This document shows positions 22,117-32,577 of a DNA stretch of 64,000 nt, piece after piece. Every line of letters begins with the position of its first letter. The first letter of the stretch is position 1. The notes below the pieces were generated by a model. The model worked only from the letters and a program-made list of their open reading frames with translations. It ran no database searches and was not told where the DNA came from. Position numbers and translations under genes: made by a program. Where the stretch lies: assembly GCA_009602725.1 (NCBI GenBank), contig WELB01000117.1, positions 371,264 to 435,263 on the forward strand. Reading direction: 5' to 3'. Source of the DNA: Spirogloea muscicola. Lineage: Eukaryota > Streptophyta > Zygnematophyceae > Spirogloeales > Spirogloeaceae.

Positions 22117-23660
22117 GTGTGGAGACCTTGTATAGGAGCCCGCTGTGGGAGATGCAGACTCCGCAGGTATATACGCATCGTAGCTGGTAAAGCTCTGTGG
22201 CATGTAGTCGATCTATTGACTGTGCGCAGGCAGCAGCGAAATAAGAAGCACTTTGACATCCAGGATGTCCATCAAGTCATGTTGGCGGGAGAGGCTGCGG
22301 AGTTTACTTTGAGAAGCTTGGATGATCGCTTCCCCGATCCTTCAGGTTCCTTCACCAGACCTGATTAACAAGCTGTTGCTTCTGTCATGAAGAAGCCTTT
22401 CACAGGAACTTCTGTAGCGCATGTGGCATTGCCAGACAGAACTCTGGTACAAGGTACTCAACAAGGTCAGTACAAACCTCGTCCTGCTCTTACTTGTCAT
22501 GATTGTTGTAAGGTTGGACACTTTGGGAAGGATTGTACTGCATTGCACCAGACTGCAGGAGCCACTTGTACGTTTTGCGGAAGGATGGGTCATGTTGACA
22601 ACCAATATTGGAAGAAGGATCTTAACAAATGCCCACTCACCTTCGCAATATGAATTTGAGTGGACAAAGATTTCTTCAGATGACGCCGTAAACGGTGGAA
22701 TGTCCAGGATTGATAGATTGGAGAGACTTGTGGAACAGCTAACTAAACAACTTGCTGGCGTGCAGCAGCAGCAAGCAAATAAGGTGGCTTTGTCTGTGTT
22801 TCCAAGCATTGACATGCAGGAAGATGAAGACTACATTCCTGGCAAACATGAAGATTCCGATGACTCGGAGGAATATGGAGCTTACTGTGTTTCTGTTGTT
22901 GCAGCTTTGCTAAGACCAAGCCCGGTAAGCCATCCACTTCTGTGGCTATGGTCGACAACGCCAACGGTACTGTCCAGGTGACAACTCCTTCAGTAACAGC
23001 AAAGCCAACACTTGTGCTTATGGACACAGGTGCGCAGCCTATCTTCATAGGTCAACACTTTGCTAAGTCTCTGAATCTTGGGAAATGGGAGTGTTTGTTG
23101 CAGCAATATTAGGACAAAAATTGCAACAGGTGGCACTGATAGCATTATCGGAGTTACGGAACAACCTCTGACAATTGTCTTGAATGGGAACGATCCTATG
23201 TCCAGAACCACAGTATCGGCTTTTTGCATGATAACCAGAGCTGACAATTATGATAGACTGTTGGGTACTGATGTTCTTGCTTTGGTATTGATTATTATGC
23301 AAATCAAGTTTGGTATAGGCCTCCCAGGCGAAACTCTAACGCGACTAAGATTTTGTTGCCATTACTTCTTCAAGGGCAGCAGTCTGCTGGCATTCCAGCA
23401 TACAGCGGAATGGTTGCAGGTGTTTCTAATGCACCATCCAAACCAAGAAAATTGTCAAACCTTAATACTAACTCCAGAGACAGGTCAACGCATGATGCGG
23501 TCTGACAGACCTCTGGTGCAGAAGCCTGCAGTGCCGCAACCTTGTGCGCAGATATCTGTCAAGAAGGGATGGGGTTCCACACCGATGACTCATCGTCGTC
23601 GTGACTCTGAGGTGAGCAGTCTTACACATTGTGCTGCTCTTTGCACGTCTTTACACTCTG
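22117..23660 (+). pseudogene. LTR-retrotransposon gag-protease remnant
   Basis: A frame near 22487 encodes a CCHC zinc knuckle (CHDCCKVGHFGKDC). A second knuckle (CTFCGRMGHVDNQY) has its last Cys replaced by Tyr. A charged region (IDRLERLVEQLTKQLAG) follows, then an aspartic-protease start (LVLMDTGAQPIFIGQHFAKS near 23012, with the D-T-G-A catalytic triplet). After a frameshift it continues TEQPLTIVLNGND to YDRLLGTDVL near 23250. No reverse transcriptase follows. Order and motifs fit the gag-protease end of an LTR element. Several frame changes make it dead. No LTRs were identified around it. Confidence 0.7.
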
Positions 23661-23889
23661 AGTGTTGTGCTCATTGTTTGAGTGCACGAATCAAATCAAT
23701 TGCTTGAGACTGTTTCTGCATTATCAGGGTTCTAATTTGGACTGTTTTTACTTTCTTCTTGTGTTGTGAGGCTATTAACAATCGTCAATGTTGGCCTCTC
23801 ATCGGACTGTTTTCATTCAGCCGGGCCAACGGTATCGACAATTCCTTTCGGTTTGTTCGTTTGTGGAGTCTGGCACGTCAGCATTTGTT

Positions 23890-23912
23890 GATTGGTCTAT
23901 TCTAGACCAATC
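23890..23912. repeat. Perfect 10-bp inverted repeat with 3-nt loop
   Basis: GATTGGTCTA, TTC, TAGACCAATC. Isolated hairpin in non-coding sequence; no flanking T-run, so not an obvious terminator. Confidence 0.85.
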
Positions 23913-23939
23913 GACGTCATCTTGCATAGACGCCTTCTC

Positions 23940-24040
23940 GCATGACAGCCCCTTGACCAGCTCATTGCCCCGTTACCAGGACTTCTGTAAGGCTCGATTG
24001 ACCTCCCTTTTGTTTCTATGCGCACCGCGCGCCTTCTCAA
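23940..24040 (+). mobile_element. Family F tail fragment
   Basis: Carries the family F 3' sequence: CCAGCTCATTGCCCCGTTAC, then TTGACCTCCC and ATGCGCACCGCGCGCCTTCTC-like end. No coding part remains. Confidence 0.65.
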
Positions 24041-24349
24041 CAATCGCCCCGCCACCGTTTCTGTGGCGCCACCTTAACGGAACATGTGTGTGGCTGAGGT
24101 GCCTTCAGATGGTTCTTCCCTCGTTGCGCTTCGAACGGGCGGCCTCGTGCTTGGGCTTTGGCCCTTGTAGTCACTCGTTGTTATCGTAGTCCGCATTTGG
24201 TGAGCGGTCGCCTCGACCTCGGTGTGGAAGAGGATCCACATCCTTGGCTCGATTCACACCCGAAACTGTGCAACTCAGAGATCCATGTATCAAGCCAGGG
24301 CAGCTGTCCCAGTCAGATCGACATGAATTGTCCATTGACGAAATATAGC

Positions 24350-24671
24350 ACGACAAGGCCGTGCGGAGACCATGCGGCACACTTCTCCGTCCCAGATGGT
24401 CGAGCTGTGGGCGGCTGGCTGCTGCTGGAGGGCGGCGAAGGCGCCCATCACGTTGTCCGGGCTGTCTACCACTTCGATGAGTCGACGAAGGTCGGCATGA
24501 GGACGTCAGGTCGCAGCAGTGGCCTTCGAGGCTCAATGTGAGCCACCGCAAAGATAGAACCTGCCAGTGTCATTGCTTGGCGCATGCCCGTTGTAGATTG
24601 CATTCCACCACGCCGCTGCCTGTTCGCCACAGAGAAGGTCACCGGGTGGCCATACCCTAGACGGTAGGAGG
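24350..24671 (-). pseudogene. Dead reverse transcriptase fragment, unit 3, left part
   Basis: Paralogue of the RT fragments in the other units (minus strand: a DNVMGAFAALQQQPA stretch after the eroded catalytic box). It is cut at 24671 by the copia element and resumes at about 28004. Confidence 0.7.
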
Positions 24672-25097
24672 TGAGAATGTTCTTGCTCTGTCAGCCCTCG
24701 TCTTGGCGCAAATGCGTACATGATCACAAAGAATTGAGAGTATCACAAAGGATTGCCTGATTACACGCAGAGCCGGCGAGCACTCAGCTTCACCTGGCCG
24801 CACACACAGAAGTGTCGCACACACAGCACCGCCTCACCGCACACAGAGCCGCCGCGCACACAGCGCCGCCTCGCCTCGCACAGAGCCGCCGCGCACACAG
24901 CGCTCCACCTAGTTGCACACAGAGCTGCCGCGCACGCAGCGCCGCCTTGCCGCACACAGAGCCGCAAAAGTGTTTGGGCCACTTATGCGCCCAGCCGGGG
25001 CCTCCCCTTATCTAGTGAGTTTCTCATCGGCATAGAAGAATAGGCATAGTGGGTGATTCTACTGACCCACTGATTCACCATATTTCAATATTCAACA
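24672..25097 (-). repeat. Copia 3' LTR
   Basis: 426 bp, TGAGAATGTTC... to ...TATTCAACA as read on the plus strand. Contains many CGCACACAGAGCC repeats. It is the downstream LTR for the minus-strand coding direction. Confidence 0.93.
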
Positions 25098-25103
25098 CTC
25101 CCA

Positions 25104-26471
25104 CTAAATATGTGAATCAGCTAAATCTAGTAGATCTCTACATCTATCGAACTTGGGCTTAGCCAACCCCTTGGTCGGAATATCTGCAGTCATATTAGTA
25201 TCACTGCAGAACTGCATTCTGATGTCTCCTTCTACTTTCTCTCTAACAAAATGAAGTTGTATCTCTATATGCTTGGTACGAGCATGGTAGACAGGATTCT
25301 TGATCAATGCAATACTGCCTTGACTATCACTGAACAGAGTAGTTGCATCAGATGAAGAGAGAAACCCACATTCTTGAAGAAGTCTTCTCAACCAGGTTGC
25401 CTCCTTTGCTGCTCCAGTAGAAGCCATGTACTCTGCCTCCACAGTGGAAGTTGCTACAGTCGGCTGTTTTCGACTACTCCAGCTTACTGCACCTCCTCCT
25501 AGCTGAACACCATAGCCTGTCACTGATTTCCTGTCAACTAAGTTTCCTCCCAAATCAGCATCACAGAAACCCACCAACTCATCACATTTGTCTCCCACTG
25601 CTTGAAATGTCAAACAGACATTCTTGGTTCCCTGCAGATATCTCATGATTCTTTTCACAGCTTGCCAATGTGGTAAACCAGGATCTTCCACAAACTGAGC
25701 AACAACTCCCACTGCTGCTGCTATGTCTGGTCGCGCTGCCACAGCCACATACATCAAGCATCCTACTGCCTCTCTATAAGGTACTTGTGCCATTTGCCTC
25801 TTTTGATGATCACTCTTCGGTCTCTGATCCTTGCTCAAAGTTGGTCTTGCATCCTGAGGAGTTGATATAGGATTGCAGTCTTGCATACCGAATCTGTCTA
25901 GAACTTCAGTAATATACTTCGATAGCCCCAACTGTAGAAGCTTCTTGCCTCTATCTCTCTTCACTTGTATGCCCAAGAAGTATTCCAATGACCCTAAATC
26001 CTTCATCTTCAATCTACCACTCAGCTCTTCCTTCACTCTTTTCACTACAACAGCTGAATCTCACAGAATGATCAAATCATCAACATATATTGCTAGTATT
26101 ACCTTGGCAGGTTGTTCTCTTACATACACACTGTGATCTGCTTCAGATCTCTTGAAATCTTGGTGCAGTAGGAAAGTGTCCATCTGTTGGTACCAAGCTC
26201 TGGGTGCCTGTTTTAGTCCATACAATGATTTCTTGAGCTTGCAAACTTTTCTCTCCTTGCCTTTAACTTCAAATCCTGCAGGTTGCTGCATATATATTTC
26301 CTCTTCTAAATCTCCATTCAGAAAAGCTGTAGTCACATCCATCTGCTCTACTTCCAAGTCATGAATAGCTGCCATGGCCAACAAACTCCTCGCTGCACTA
26401 TTCTTGACTACAGGAGCAAATGTCTCATTATAGTCTATTTCTTCCTTCTGTGCACATCCCTTTAGCCACAA
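25104..26471 (-). pseudogene. Copia reverse transcriptase and RNase H
   Basis: Copies element RNA into DNA. The minus-strand frame shows NETFAPVVK, MDVTTAFLNGDLEEEIYMQQ, YGLKQAPRAWY and the catalytic IYVDDLIIL. An in-frame TGA at 26061-26063 follows immediately. In the same frame come DLGSLEYFLGIQV, VGCLMYVAVAARPDI, the RNase H region (LVGFCDADLGG, VSWSSRKQPTVATSTVEAEY) and the terminal KHIEIQLHFVREKV to stop at 25104. Apart from that single stop the frame is open. A frameshift lies just upstream, between this segment and 26500. Confidence 0.9.
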
Positions 26472-26499
26472 GCGTGCTTTGTGTCTGTCAACAGAGCCA

Positions 26500-26802
26500 T
26501 TACTCCTGAGCTTTAATTTTGAAAACCCATTTACTAGGAATAGCCTTCCTATTAGCTGGTAAGTCTACCAGGTCCCAAGTATTGTTCTCATTGATGGCGT
26601 TGAGTTCTGCTTCAGCAGCTTCTTTCCACTTGACAGCTTCATCACTACTCAAGGCTTCCTGAATAGTGAGAGGTTCATGAAGAGCAACAGCAGCAAAAAC
26701 ACGAGAATCTGTTCTATGACTTGACACTCCCACTGTAGCAGCAGTCTCTCCCATATCCACGCCTGGTGCTCCTACTGGAGTAGCAGTCTCTTCCATATCC
26801 AC
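26500..26802 (-). pseudogene. Copia pol, connector before RT
   Basis: Frame with HEPLTIQEALSSDEAVKWKE, then AELNAINENNTWDLVDLP and PSKWVFKIK, the standard copia block before the RT domain. It ends at a stop at 26500; the reading frame shifts before the next segment (WLKGCAQKEEIDYNETF). Confidence 0.88.
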
Positions 26803-26906
26803 GCCTGTGCTCCCACTGGAGTAGCAGTCCCTTCCATATCCACGGCTGTTGTTCTGGCTTCCACTCCATTCCCAGAATCAGACCCTGTCTCCACATCGAT
26901 CATAAC

Positions 26907-27461
26907 TTAAGTCTCTTGAGATTTAGGCCACAACTGCACAGAGTCAACTGAATCAACTGTCTCCGATGGCCTTAGAGGAAAGGCAGAATAATCTGGACTT
27001 CTCTGCTCGTCAGAAACTACATCTCTGCTGAATACCATCCTGCGCTTCTCAAGGTCGAATAACTTCCATCCTTTTACATGAATACCATAGCCTACCATGA
27101 CACATTGTCGGGCTTTTGGCTGCAGCTTGTGCCGCGTTTCTGTTGGAATGTGCATCCATGCTGCACAACCAAACACCCTAAAATGAGCCACTGTAGGCTG
27201 CTTCCCTGTCCAGAATTCATAAGGAGTCATATCTGTAATAGCACTAGTAGGTAACCTATTCTTGAGATATACTGCCGTGGCTACTGCTTCAGCCCAGATC
27301 TCAGATGGCGTAGAAAATTGAAACAATAAGCACCTGGCAGTCTCCACCACACTTCTGTTCCATCTCTCTGCAACGCCGTTCTGCTGAGGGCGGTACGCTG
27401 CAGTCAGCTGCCTGTGTATACCCTGTTGCTGACAAAAGCTTTTTCGGGCTCCATAAGACAT
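26907..27461 (-). pseudogene. Copia integrase, C-terminal half
   Basis: Inserts element DNA in the host genome. Visible are the catalytic-glutamate block YRPQQNGVAERWNRSVVETA, then NRLPTSAITDMTPYEFWTGK and HFRVFGCAAW, typical of copia integrases. The zinc-binding HHCC domain and the two catalytic Asp residues are missing because an internal deletion joins the start of gag to this point. Confidence 0.9.
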
Positions 27462-27514
27462 CTTCCCAGCCAGGCTGCATTCATGCCCTGCACAGCACGT
27501 TGCTGCTCTGCCAT
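27405..27514 (-). pseudogene. Copia gag start (36 codons)
   Basis: ATG at 27514 begins MAEQQRAVQGMNAAWLGR, a plausible gag N-terminus about 60 bp inside the LTR. The frame soon runs into integrase-region sequence and stops near 27405. Most of gag, protease and half of integrase are deleted. Confidence 0.6.
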
Positions 27515-27557
27515 TTCTCTTAATAAGTTGGGGCTAAGAGCAGGAAGTGAGCCGCCC

Positions 27558-27572
27558 GGTGGGCCCATAACC
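27558..27572 (-). promoter_or_regulatory. Primer-binding site matching the initiator tRNA-Met anticodon arm
   Basis: Immediately inside the 5' LTR the plus strand reads GGTGGGCCCATAACC. As I recall plant initiator tRNA-Met, this is its anticodon stem-loop with the CAU anticodon inside. The element would therefore be primed by an internal (half) tRNA fragment, as described for Drosophila copia, rather than by the usual tRNA 3' end. Confidence 0.75.
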
Positions 27573-27998
27573 TGAAGATGTTCTTGCTCTGTCAGCCCTC
27601 GTCTTGGCGCAAATGCGTACATGATCACAAAGAATTGAGAGTATCACAAAGGATTGCCTGATTACACGCAGAGCCGGCGAGCACTCAGCTTCACCTGGCC
27701 GCACACACAGAAGTGTCGCACACACAGCACCGCCTCACCGCACACAGAGCCGCCGCGCACACAGCGCCGCCTCGCCTCACACAGAGCCGCCGCGCACACA
27801 GCTATCCACCTAGTCGCACTCAGAGCTGCCGCGCACACAGCGCCGCCTTGCCGCACACAGAGCCGCAAGATTGTTTGGGCCACTTATGCGCCCAGCCGGG
27901 GCCTCCCCTTATCTAGGGAGTTTCTCATCGGCATAGAAGAATAGGCATCGTGGGTGATTCTACTGACCCACTGATTCACCATATTTCTATATTCAACA
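27573..27998 (-). repeat. Copia 5' LTR
   Basis: 426 bp, the same length as the other LTR, differing by about 13 substitutions counted by eye, including AG/GA at positions 4-5. Confidence 0.93.
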
Positions 27999-28003
27999 GG
28001 AGG

Positions 28004-28215
28004 GAGGGAAAGGCCCCCTGGACCTCCTTTGCAATGGCGCCGCGCTCATGCTGTTGAATCTGTTGCGCACATCCACAGGCAAGACCATCCAATCAGGGTA
28101 CAGGTCCAGGGTGGCGCATACATTGTGAACAAGAGCTTCCTCACCGCTTCGCAACCCTACGCCGCACTGATGGGGTGGGCCTGAGCCTGCCCCATATGTT
28201 TCTGCCTATGCAAGG
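28004..28215 (-). pseudogene. Dead reverse transcriptase fragment, unit 3, right part
   Basis: Continues the fragment interrupted at 24671: GGCAAGACCATCCAATCAGG and GGTCCAGGGTGGCGCATAC match unit 1 at 4980-5022. It is cut again at 28215 by a solo LTR. Confidence 0.7.
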
Positions 28216-29094
28216 TGTGACATCTCTGTTCCTAATCACACAGTTAGGGTCAGAATGTCCTGTTTGGGTTTCGGACATAGGGTGTTTTGGAGACAACCCC
28301 CTTACAGAGTGGAACGCCAGCGCACACAGCGCACACGTACGCGCACAGAGCGCAGCGGAAGTCTTATCCTGAGGCACCGCCGGAAAGCGGCGACTCACCG
28401 AGGGTCAGCGGCTGTCCCCGCAAGGGGCGCAGGCATGGTACTTACAGAGAGCCGTCGAGGCCCGCAGCGACAGGCCCGCAGCGACGAGCTGCAGCGACGG
28501 GCTGGGCAGCAGGCGGCAGCAGCAGAGCTGTGGCGGCGGCTGCGGCAGCAGGCAGCAGCAGGGCTGTGCCTCTCTTGGCGTCACGGGTCCGACCCCGAAG
28601 TCTGGCCTCTGCCTACTACTGATAAGCGTTCCATCTGCCACCCCTCCCCTGAGGGTGTGACGAGGGTCGCCCCCAAGGTCCTCCCCGGAGGGGCGGACCT
28701 GACTAGGGGACACGACGGGCGCACAGGGCCAGAGGCCTGTAGCACGAGTCCAAGGGACTAGCGCCAAGGAGGTGGCGTGCCAGGCCAAGAGCCTGGCTCA
28801 CGGGGCCAAGGGGCTGAGGACATGAGGACTGTGGCCATGTGGCCATGAGGCCAGGCTGGCTCACAGCCCGCAGGACGTTGGCCCGAGGGAGAGCTGGCCC
28901 ACCCGGCCAGCCCACAGGGCGTGGGCCCGGGGCGTGCGCACGTGGTACGGAGCCCGGGACCCTCGAGCCATACTTAGCTACATACAGTGGAGCAAAGCTA
29001 CAGGTACCGTTTGGGGCTTCCAAAAGGGTAGATACGATACAAACATGTAATGTTACCGGCACCGTTGGCACTCTTAAACGGAGGGAACGTTACA
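28216..29094. mobile_element. Solo LTR with 5-bp target duplication
   Basis: 879 bp beginning TGTGACATCT and ending GAACGTTACA, so the ends are TG...CA with short inverted repeats (TGTGAC / GTTACA). CAAGG is duplicated at 28211-28215 and 29095-29099. Unit 1 has the empty site (CTATGCAAGGCCAGCC at about 5092). No coding sequence. A partial relative is at 14795-15241. Direction of transcription is not certain. It is the product expected from recombination between two LTRs. Confidence 0.9.
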
Positions 29095-29099
29095 CAAGG

Positions 29100-29942
29100 C
29101 CAGCCCAAGTAGAATATAAAGGCGCCGGGAAGTAGCAACGCAAGTGGCTCTACGATGTATGGGTGCTCAATGACCCCTGGTCAACAGCCGCAGACCGGAG
29201 TACCTAGCAGCCGGAAAAGAGTCGCCAAGTAACCAGCACAATATACATGTAAAGAACCACTTTGCCTATATCCTGAAAAGGGTGTCAGTGTTGTCTAGCC
29301 ATCTCGGACACACCCGCAGCAGATGCAGCAGGGAGCACGGAAAATCTTACTTAACATAAGCCTCCATACAGGTAGAATCATTGGGCTCCCGTAGACTCCT
29401 GTGGACGCAGGACAACGGTAATCAGGCACTCTCCTCCATTCATGGAGTCAGAGTAGTTTAGCAGCCCAAGTTGACCCAATATCAGTAGAAGTCAGTCAAG
29501 GACGCTGCATTTGGAAGAAATCTGTAGATAATATATGACACCAGAAAACCACCAATATGTCAATCGGGCTGAATGTCTTGCATGTTGCAGGATGAGGCCA
29601 TGCATCCGAAATATTGGCTATGCTGTCCACCTCACATTGGCAATATGTGCAGCAATCATCAACCACTTCTGTGACTCACGAGCAGAACTTAGTCAACTTA
29701 CAACGAATTGCCGCATCAGGGCCTCTGCCTGCGTGATACCATGACAGACTGATTTCTGGAGCAGCATACGAGAGCAGGTCTATGTTCACATCAATGCAAG
29801 CTGAGAGATGTGCTTGTGCCATTCTAACGATATATTGTTGAGTATCAAAGCAAAGGCGAGTGACTGTTCACATTGTGGACACAGTAGAGACGTGCCATCC
29901 GCTTCCAGCCAGTAGCTTTCAACAAAGAACATTAGAGACCTA
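29100..29942. repeat. Unit spacer, copy 3
   Basis: Same spacer family as at 5.1-5.9 kb (GACCCAATATCAGTAGAAGT near 29474). No gene recognised. Confidence 0.7.
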
Positions 29943-30016
29943 TCAAATAGCAGTCTCATGATGAACACGAAATTTGAAAAAGTAATCATGAGCTAGACCA
30001 TAGTCAGCCTCCCATC

Positions 30017-30084
30017 AAAAAGAAAGAAAGAAGGCTCGCCCATAGAGAAAGAGGGGCTGGCAAAGCCAGCCCAAAAAGAATGGA
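30017..30084 (-). mobile_element. 68-bp non-LTR tail insertion with 8-bp duplication
   Basis: CTCCCATC is duplicated at 30009-30016 and 30085-30092. The insert reads, on the minus strand, TCCATTCTTTTTGGGCTGGC, hairpin to CCAGCCCC, CTATGGGCGAGCC and a (TTTC)n tail. Uninterrupted sites are at about 6009, 36696 and 45029. Confidence 0.9.
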
Positions 30085-31923
30085 CTCCCATCGCTCTTCC
30101 ACCCTCTCCAAACGAGGTACTCGTGCACAATGCACAGTGATGTTTGCAACATCTTGCGGCAACTGTTTGACCTTCCTATAAGAGAGGCCGGCCACATGCA
30201 CATATGCTAGTTGGCTGCAATTAGCTAGGAGATCAGCAATCATCTGGATGTATACACCCTCAGGCCAGCGCCCAAAACAGCATAAGCGCACAATGCAGGC
30301 TTGTGCATGGGCTCACCAGAGAGATACTTTGATAGGATTTCTCACCTGCAAAGATATCTGAGTCCATTGCCACTTCTGCAGGGCATGGAAGTGCCAGTAT
30401 TCTATCCTCGGTGCACCATCTTCTCTCAGTCCTTGAAAAGGGCACATTGCCAAGCTCCAGGCTGACAATCTTACTGCAATCGGCAAAAAATGTTGCCCAG
30501 TCCACCTCGCTTGATTGCAGAATAGAAAGTTCAGCAAGTCGAAGTGCTGAAAGGCCAGAGCACCAGCCGCCGAGCTTCCAGAAGCCATTCACACTATCGT
30601 CTGTGGCCCAACACTTATCAAGGTCGAGGGAACGGAGCGATGAAAGACTGGTAGGGAAGCACAAGTCTGCCCCCAAGAAGTGAATGCTCTTCACATGAAG
30701 GGCCTCTAATTGGGGGGCTTTGCGAAGAAGGCACCCAAATGCAGGGCTGTCACTTTCCACCATGTTAACTTCAGCACCGTAATGCATGGGAGCTCGTTAC
30801 AAACGAGCAGCCACGGATCGAGGGCACCACCTGCGCCATAGATGTGAAGTTCTTGCAACTGCGAGCAAGAGGCAGCTAGGTCCTTGATAGCATCAGTGCT
30901 TTCGTCATCTTCTGAGATTCTTATTTCTACTATCTTCAACCTCGAGAACTTGGCTGCAGCTGACTCCGGCAGCAGCCCGTGGCAAATCCAGGGCCTGTCT
31001 GCAGCTGACTCCGGCAGCAGCCCGTGGCAAATCCAGGGCCTGTGGCTGTGCAACCGCGTCAGCGAGCAGCATGATGACAATAGCGCCTCAGAGGAGACTG
31101 GCGACAGCCCTGGACAGGCTTGGAAGCCGACCTGCTGCAGCAGCGGGCAAGCGGAGGCTAGCAAGATGATGCCGGTGTCCGTGATATATGCACAGCCAGT
31201 CAGAAGGAGTGATCGTAGCTGCGGCAAATTTTCGGCAATGTATTTGAGTCCTGCGTCTGTGAGAGAACTAGAGGGCCCCGTGGAGATGCAAGCTCTAGCT
31301 CCGTGAGACGCTTGCACGAGACAACGATAGTCTGGATGTCCGCGTCTGCAGAGGGCGTTTCGATCAGAGCAGCCCGTCAAATTCCCATCACTTTAAAAGA
31401 AGGGAAGGCAAAATTGCGCTGCAGTGACAGGGTATTGACCATCTATACCAGGCATCTAGGTCAGAGCACGAAGCACAGAACAGTGCAGCGGCTTACCAGA
31501 GAAATCGCACGAAATCGTGGAGAGGCTCTCGAGGACCGTGAGCTGAGCAATGATGGGAACCAGAACGGCCGGGGGCCACTGGAGAACCAGCCCCCGCATA
31601 ATCCGTGCATGGGCAACGAGGTCGTTTAGGCCCTCAGTCAGTCGCTCTTGCTGTATGTGATGGTGCTCAAACTCTTGGCACGCGGACCGCAAAGTCACCC
31701 GCAGGTCAGTGCAGTGGCGGGCGTCAGCGAGCGGAAGTCGGAGAGAGTCGCGGAGAAGTGGACGGTGAGGCGTAGCCGCGCGAGGTTCGGGAAGGCCGTG
31801 GCCAGCGCTGGGCCGAGCTCCCGCTTCTGGAGCACCGACGGCGCCTGCCGGTCCCCGAGCTGCCTGCGCTCGCGCAGCGCGAGCTCGGTGACGGAGGCCT
31901 TGACCAGGTGGCGCCAGCGGCGG

Positions 31924-32005
31924 AAAAATTTCGTGTATTTGAAACAAACATAGGCCAATGGCCAAGTACAAAGGCAAGCAAGCACATCAAAATATCTACA
32001 TAAAT
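31924..32005 (-). mobile_element. 82-bp family D tail insertion with 9-bp duplication
   Basis: CAGCGGCGG is duplicated at 31915-31923 and 32006-32014. Inside is the family D terminal module in reverse orientation (starting AAAAATTTCGTGTATTTG on the plus strand). Empty sites occur in F-box copies 4 to 6, for example near 46827. Confidence 0.9.
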
Positions 32006-32224
32006 CAGCGGCGGCAGACGCGCGCGAGCGGGAGCCAGCCGGAGGCGCCGAGCGGGGCGCGGGCGGGCGGCGCGGCGGCGCGGGCGAGGATCGCCGCCAG
32101 GCACTTGTCCGGCAGGCCGTCCATGGCGGGCAGAGCGGCGAGAAGAATGTGGATAAGACGCCGGGGCGAGCCGGGGCGAGCGCTGACGAGCTACTCCGAC
32201 CTGATGTTGCTCACTCGCGGGTGT

Positions 32225-32401
32225 TGAGCTTCCCTAGTGCGGTGTCGTGTTTGGTAGCGTTGTCCTTTTTCGGCACCTCTTTCTTTGGCTCTGAACATTC
32301 TCCTTTTTGGGCTGGCTTTGCCAGCCCCTCTTCTCTTAATACACACGTCTTCCTTTCTTCTCTATGGCGAGCACTTCTGCTGGACCGGCTCTGGAGAGCA
32401 G
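32225..32401. repeat. Mixed tail debris
   Basis: Contains a plus-strand tail (TTTTTGGGCTGGCTTTGCC near 32307), the TCTTAATACACACG block and the F-box upstream motif GGACCGGCTCTGG. No gene. Confidence 0.5.
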
Positions 32402-32566
32402 AAGGGCTCGCCCATTGAGGAGAGGGGCTGGACAAGCCAGCCCTAAAAAGAATGAACAAAGTATGAGTAGGGGGCCAGGGGAAGCGCCAAGGAAAGCAAG
32501 CACAAAACGAAGCATAGCTGCTACGAATCACTCAGTAACCCCTGCTAAGCAGCCGCAGATCAGACT
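32402..32566 (-). mobile_element. Family B 3' UTR copy
   Basis: Minus strand from the stop region (LISGCSAGVTE frame) through CTGGCCCCC and the hairpin GGGCTGGCTTGTCCAGCCCC to the CAATGGGCGAGCC tail. The coding part is truncated. Confidence 0.75.
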
Positions 32567-32577
32567 TTGTCCATTAA

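Larger units (their letters stand above)
24672..27998 (-). mobile_element. Ty1/copia-type LTR retrotransposon, internally deleted
   Basis: A 3327-bp element with two 426-bp LTRs (24672-25097 and 27573-27998) that start TG and end CA. A 5-bp target duplication GGAGG lies at 24667-24671 and 27999-28003. The coding strand is minus. Domain order in what remains is gag start, integrase C-half, RT, RNase H; integrase before RT defines the copia type. It sits inside the dead RT fragment of unit 3. By eye the LTRs differ at about 13 positions (roughly 3%), so the insertion is fairly young yet already defective. Confidence 0.95.
29943..32124 (-). pseudogene. F-box/LRR gene copy 3, with two small insertions
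   Basis: ATG at 32124 gives MDGLPDKCLAAILARAAAPP and LARVCRR. An 82-bp family D tail (31924-32005) then interrupts the F-box. The frame resumes WRHLVKASVTELALRER and later VLQKRELGPALATAFPNLAR. LRRs follow (LTDAGLKYIAENLPQLRSLL, CPLLQQVGFQACPGLSPVSS), with an internal duplication of the PWICHGLLPESAA segment near 31000. The 3' part contains a second insertion (30017-30084). Frames also shift near 31740 and 30750. It is a pseudogene. Confidence 0.88.

Noticed and set aside
24753-25043. His/Arg-rich frames in the copia LTRs, present twice
   Set aside because: They arise from the CGCACACAGAGCC repeats of the LTR; LTRs do not code.
27715-27880. CACACAGAGCC repeats considered as a CRISPR-like array
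   Set aside because: Unit length and spacing vary, and they lie inside LTRs of a eukaryotic retrotransposon.
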